This document shows positions 14,113-16,415 of a stretch of DNA of 16,415 bases, piece by piece (the first letter of the stretch is position 1; each line of letters starts with the position of its first letter). The stretch comes from UBA1367 sp040268355 (GTDB lineage Bacteria > Actinomycetota > Coriobacteriia > Coriobacteriales > Atopobiaceae), in contig JAWRIT010000067.1 of the NCBI GenBank assembly GCA_040268355.1, positions 1-16,415 of the forward strand. Direction: 5' to 3'. Under the pieces are notes generated by a model that did not search any database, was not told where the DNA came from, and saw nothing but the letters and a program-made list of their open reading frames with translations. The position numbers and the translations under genes were made by a program.

Positions 14113-16344
14113 ATGGCAGGGTCATCTTCTGACGCCGTCTCATCGCGAAAGAAGCGCCATGCTGGCATCCCGCTCAGTGCCGGCATGATTCTCGTCACCT
14201 TGGGGGTCGTCTACGGCGACATCGGCACGTCCCCCATGTACACCCTGAAGGCCATCATGTCCGGCAACGGTGGCCTTGCGACGATGAGCCAGGACGTGGT
14301 CATTGGGGCCCTCTCGCTCATCATCTGGACGATGACCCTCATCACGACCGTGAAGTACGTGCTCGTGGCCATGAAGGCCGACAACCACAACGAAGGCGGC
14401 ATCTTTGCGCTCTACAGCCTGGTTCGCCACTGTGGGCGCTGGCTCATCGTGCCGGCCATGGTGGGCGGCGCCGCCCTGCTCGCCGACGGCATCCTCACCC
14501 CGGCGGTCACGGTGACCACGGCCATCGAGGGCCTGCGGACCATCGATGCGGTGCATCAGGTCATCGGTGACAACCAGACGGTCGTGGTCGTCATCACCAT
14601 AGCGATCATATCGGCCCTCTTTGCCGTCCAACGCGCCGGAACCTCGACGATCGGCAAGGGCTTTGGTCCCATCATGACGCTCTGGTTCGGCTTTCTTGCC
14701 GGTGCGGGCCTGGTCAACCTGGGACTCGACCTCAACGTGCTGCGCGCCCTGAACCCGCTGCGCGGCCTGATGTTCCTGTTCGACTTCAAGCTCAACAACG
14801 CCGGCATCATGGTGCTCGGCAACGTCTTCCTCTGCACGACCGGCGCCGAGGCGCTCTACTCCGACATGGGGCACGTCGGCAAGTCGAACATCTATGTGAG
14901 CTGGCCCTTCGTGAAGCTCGCCCTTGTCATCAACTACCTCGGTCAGGGCGCATGGATTCTGGCGCACCAGGGCAATGCGGGGCTGGCGCAGATCCCCGAC
15001 CTCAACCCGTTCTTCCAGATGCTTCCCGAGCACGTGCGCATCTTTGCCGTCGTGCTGTCGACCTTCGCGGCCATCATCGCCTCGCAGGCGCTCATCACCG
15101 GCTCGTTCTCCATCATCTCCGAGGCCATTCGCCTGGACCTCATGCCCCACATGAAGATCAACTACCCGTCCGAGAACAAGGGCCAGCTCTACATCCCGCT
15201 CGTGAACTCCGCCATGTGGATCGGATGCGTGGGCGTGGTGCTGCTGTTTCGGACCTCCGAGCACATGGAGGCCGCCTACGGCCTGGCCATCACCGTCACG
15301 ATGCTCATGACCACGGCGCTGCTGTTCACCTACCTCGCGAGCGTCAGGCGCCTGAAGCCCGTGGCTGTCGTCTTCGCGGCGCTCTTTGGGGCCATCGAGC
15401 TGATGTTCTTCGTCTCGAGCCTCACGAAGTTCTTCCATGGCGGCTACGTCACGGTGCTGCTGGCATTCTCCATCTTCGTCATCATGTACGTGTGGCGGCG
15501 CGGCACGTCCATCGAGCGCACGCAGAGCGTCTACCTGCCGGCATACGAGTACCTCGATCAGCTGCACGCCCTCAAGGAGGACACCGAGCTTCCCTTTGTG
15601 GCCGACAACCTCGTCTTTCTGACCAACGACTCCTCGCTGGAGCGCCTCGACCGCGACATCCTCTACTCGATTCTCGACAAGCGTCCGAAGCGCGCCCGCG
15701 CCTACTGGTTCCTGAACGTGCAGGTGACCGACGAGCCCTACACCCACGAGTTCTCGGTCAACGACTTTGGCACCGACTTCGTGTTCAAGGTGCGCCTGCG
15801 CCTGGGGTTCAGGGTGAACCAGCGCATCAACGAGTACCTGTACCAGGTCGTCGAGACGCTCGTCGAGCAGGGCCGGCTCGCCCCGCAGCATCACCGCTAC
15901 TCGATCTATCGCGATCGGGGCAAGGTGGGCGACTTCAGGTTCTGCATGATCCGCAAGGTGCCCTCTGCGGCAAGCGACATCTCGGCGAACGACCGCAACG
16001 TCATCTCCGCCAAGTACGCGATCCGGCGCTTCTGCGGCTCGCCTGCGGAGTGGTACGGCCTCGAGAACTCGAGCATCATCTTCGAGTACGTTCCGCTGTT
16101 CGCGCGTCCGAAGCGCCAGCACAAGCTCGCCTACGTCGAGCTTCCGGACAAGCTCGTCAAGCGCAACGCGCAGACGCACATCGCGGACGAGGAGGAGGAC
16201 ATCTTCTCGGTGACGATGCGCGAGGCGCGCGACTTCGAGGCGGCCGAGGTCGCCTCGGACGTCATCGGTGGCCACACGGCCAGCTTCGAGCCGGTCACCG
16301 CCTCCGAGGACGACGAGGACGAGGAGATCGACGAGGAGGCATAG
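14113..16344 (+). CDS. kup: KUP/HAK/KT family potassium uptake transporter
   Basis: This K+ (probably K+/H+) symporter of the plasma membrane has 743 residues, clearly longer than the E. coli Kup (about 620). The membrane part (about 22-462, roughly twelve helices) shows the signature GVVYGDIGTSPMYT (31-44), GGIFALYSLVR (95-105), EALYSDMGH (246-254), NYLGQGAWIL (274-283), a conserved IIASQALITGSFSI stretch (321-334), and GQLYIPLVN (357-365). The remaining 280 or so residues are soluble and cytoplasmic, ending in a strongly acidic tail (SEDDEDEEIDEEA). ATG 14113 is preferred because the conserved region begins about 20 residues later, as in relatives. GTG 14041 and ATG 14074 are in-frame alternatives; all three have weak binding sites. 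It looks like a separate unit from holA. Confidence 0.93.
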   Translation: MAGSSSDAVSSRKKRHAGIPLSAGMILVTLGVVYGDIGTSPMYTLKAIMSGNGGLATMSQDVVIGALSLIIWTMTLITTVKYVLVAMKADNHNEGGIFALYSLVRHCGRWLIVPAMVGGAALLADGILTPAVTVTTAIEGLRTIDAVHQVIGDNQTVVVVITIAIISALFAVQRAGTSTIGKGFGPIMTLWFGFLAGAGLVNLGLDLNVLRALNPLRGLMFLFDFKLNNAGIMVLGNVFLCTTGAEALYSDMGHVGKSNIYVSWPFVKLALVINYLGQGAWILAHQGNAGLAQIPDLNPFFQMLPEHVRIFAVVLSTFAAIIASQALITGSFSIISEAIRLDLMPHMKINYPSENKGQLYIPLVNSAMWIGCVGVVLLFRTSEHMEAAYGLAITVTMLMTTALLFTYLASVRRLKPVAVVFAALFGAIELMFFVSSLTKFFHGGYVTVLLAFSIFVIMYVWRRGTSIERTQSVYLPAYEYLDQLHALKEDTELPFVADNLVFLTNDSSLERLDRDILYSILDKRPKRARAYWFLNVQVTDEPYTHEFSVNDFGTDFVFKVRLRLGFRVNQRINEYLYQVVETLVEQGRLAPQHHRYSIYRDRGKVGDFRFCMIRKVPSAASDISANDRNVISAKYAIRRFCGSPAEWYGLENSSIIFEYVPLFARPKRQHKLAYVELPDKLVKRNAQTHIADEEEDIFSVTMREARDFEAAEVASDVIGGHTASFEPVTASEDDEDEEIDEEA

Positions 16345-16359
16345 GGGTCCAGCTCCCCT
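16343..16359 (+). terminator. Weak hairpin at the kup stop
   Basis: AGGGG (16343-16347) pairs with CCCCT (16355-16359) around a seven-base loop, overlapping the stop codon and followed by TGATCTT. The stem is short and there is no proper T-run, so this is a weak terminator candidate. The last 55 bases of the window hold nothing else I can identify. Confidence 0.25.
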
Positions 16360-16415
16360 TGATCTTGCCAGAGAGGCGATTGGGGCCTCCAGCCCGCGAG
16401 CCGCAGCGCACGGCG

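Noticed and set aside
14140..16275. Very long antisense open frame (711 codons) opposite kup
   Set aside because: Composition is dominated by Arg, His, Asp, Glu and Val, as expected from the mirror of GC-rich codons. No binding site, promoter or domain supports it.
1..16415. CRISPR array, tRNA genes, insertion sequences, phage or defence genes
   Set aside because: No regularly spaced repeats, cloverleaf sequences, transposase or integrase-like proteins or flanking inverted repeats were seen in either strand; the only tandem repeat is the short one in pyrK.

Overview
This is a GC-rich window made up almost entirely of densely packed housekeeping genes, all on the + strand. An actinobacterial integration host factor (mIHF) gene sits directly before gmk and rpoZ, and a PyrR-led pyrimidine operon lies just upstream. 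This arrangement, known from mycobacteria (pyr genes, then mihF-gmk-rpoZ), points to Actinomycetota. The NAD-type dihydroorotate dehydrogenase pair PyrK/PyrD, the short ThiI and the general gene style make an anaerobic coriobacterium (Olsenella/Atopobium-like) my best guess. That placement is inference, not a database result.

Layout. (1) Positions 1-179: promoter and RNA leader with a PyrR-type stem-loop, an intrinsic terminator, and a hairpin arm that covers the pyrR ribosome binding site. (2) 180-6961: pyrR, pyrB, pyrC, a MATE-family efflux gene, pyrK, pyrD and pyrF, mostly overlapping or closely spaced. carAB and pyrE are not in the window. (3) 6962-7151: an AT-richer intergenic region with a perfect 8-bp-arm palindrome, two TTGACA boxes 31 bp apart and a terminator-like hairpin. 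(4) 7152-9578: mIHF, gmk, rpoZ and thiI, with overlaps or gaps of a few bases. (5) 9579-9716: a leader with alternative pairings next to the comEA start. (6) 9717-13973: comEA, comEC and holA. (7) 14113-16344: a Kup-type potassium transporter with a long, acidic-tailed cytoplasmic domain.

How the genes work together. PyrB, PyrC, PyrK/PyrD and PyrF perform aspartate transcarbamoylation, ring closure, dihydroorotate oxidation and OMP decarboxylation. PyrR should shut the operon down when UMP/UTP is plentiful. Gmk makes GDP, and RpoZ is a small RNA polymerase subunit. mIHF shapes the nucleoid. ThiI places sulfur in tRNA and/or the thiamine precursor pathway. ComEA and ComEC bind DNA and pass it through the membrane, and HolA is the clamp-loader delta subunit.

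I found no CRISPR array, tRNA or rRNA gene, insertion sequence, phage gene or defence system, and no clear new multi-gene system. The points most worth a second look are regulatory: the dual-acting pyrR leader, the palindrome before mIHF and the switch-like comEA leader. Others are the MATE gene inside the pyr operon and a tandem codon duplication at the start of PyrK.
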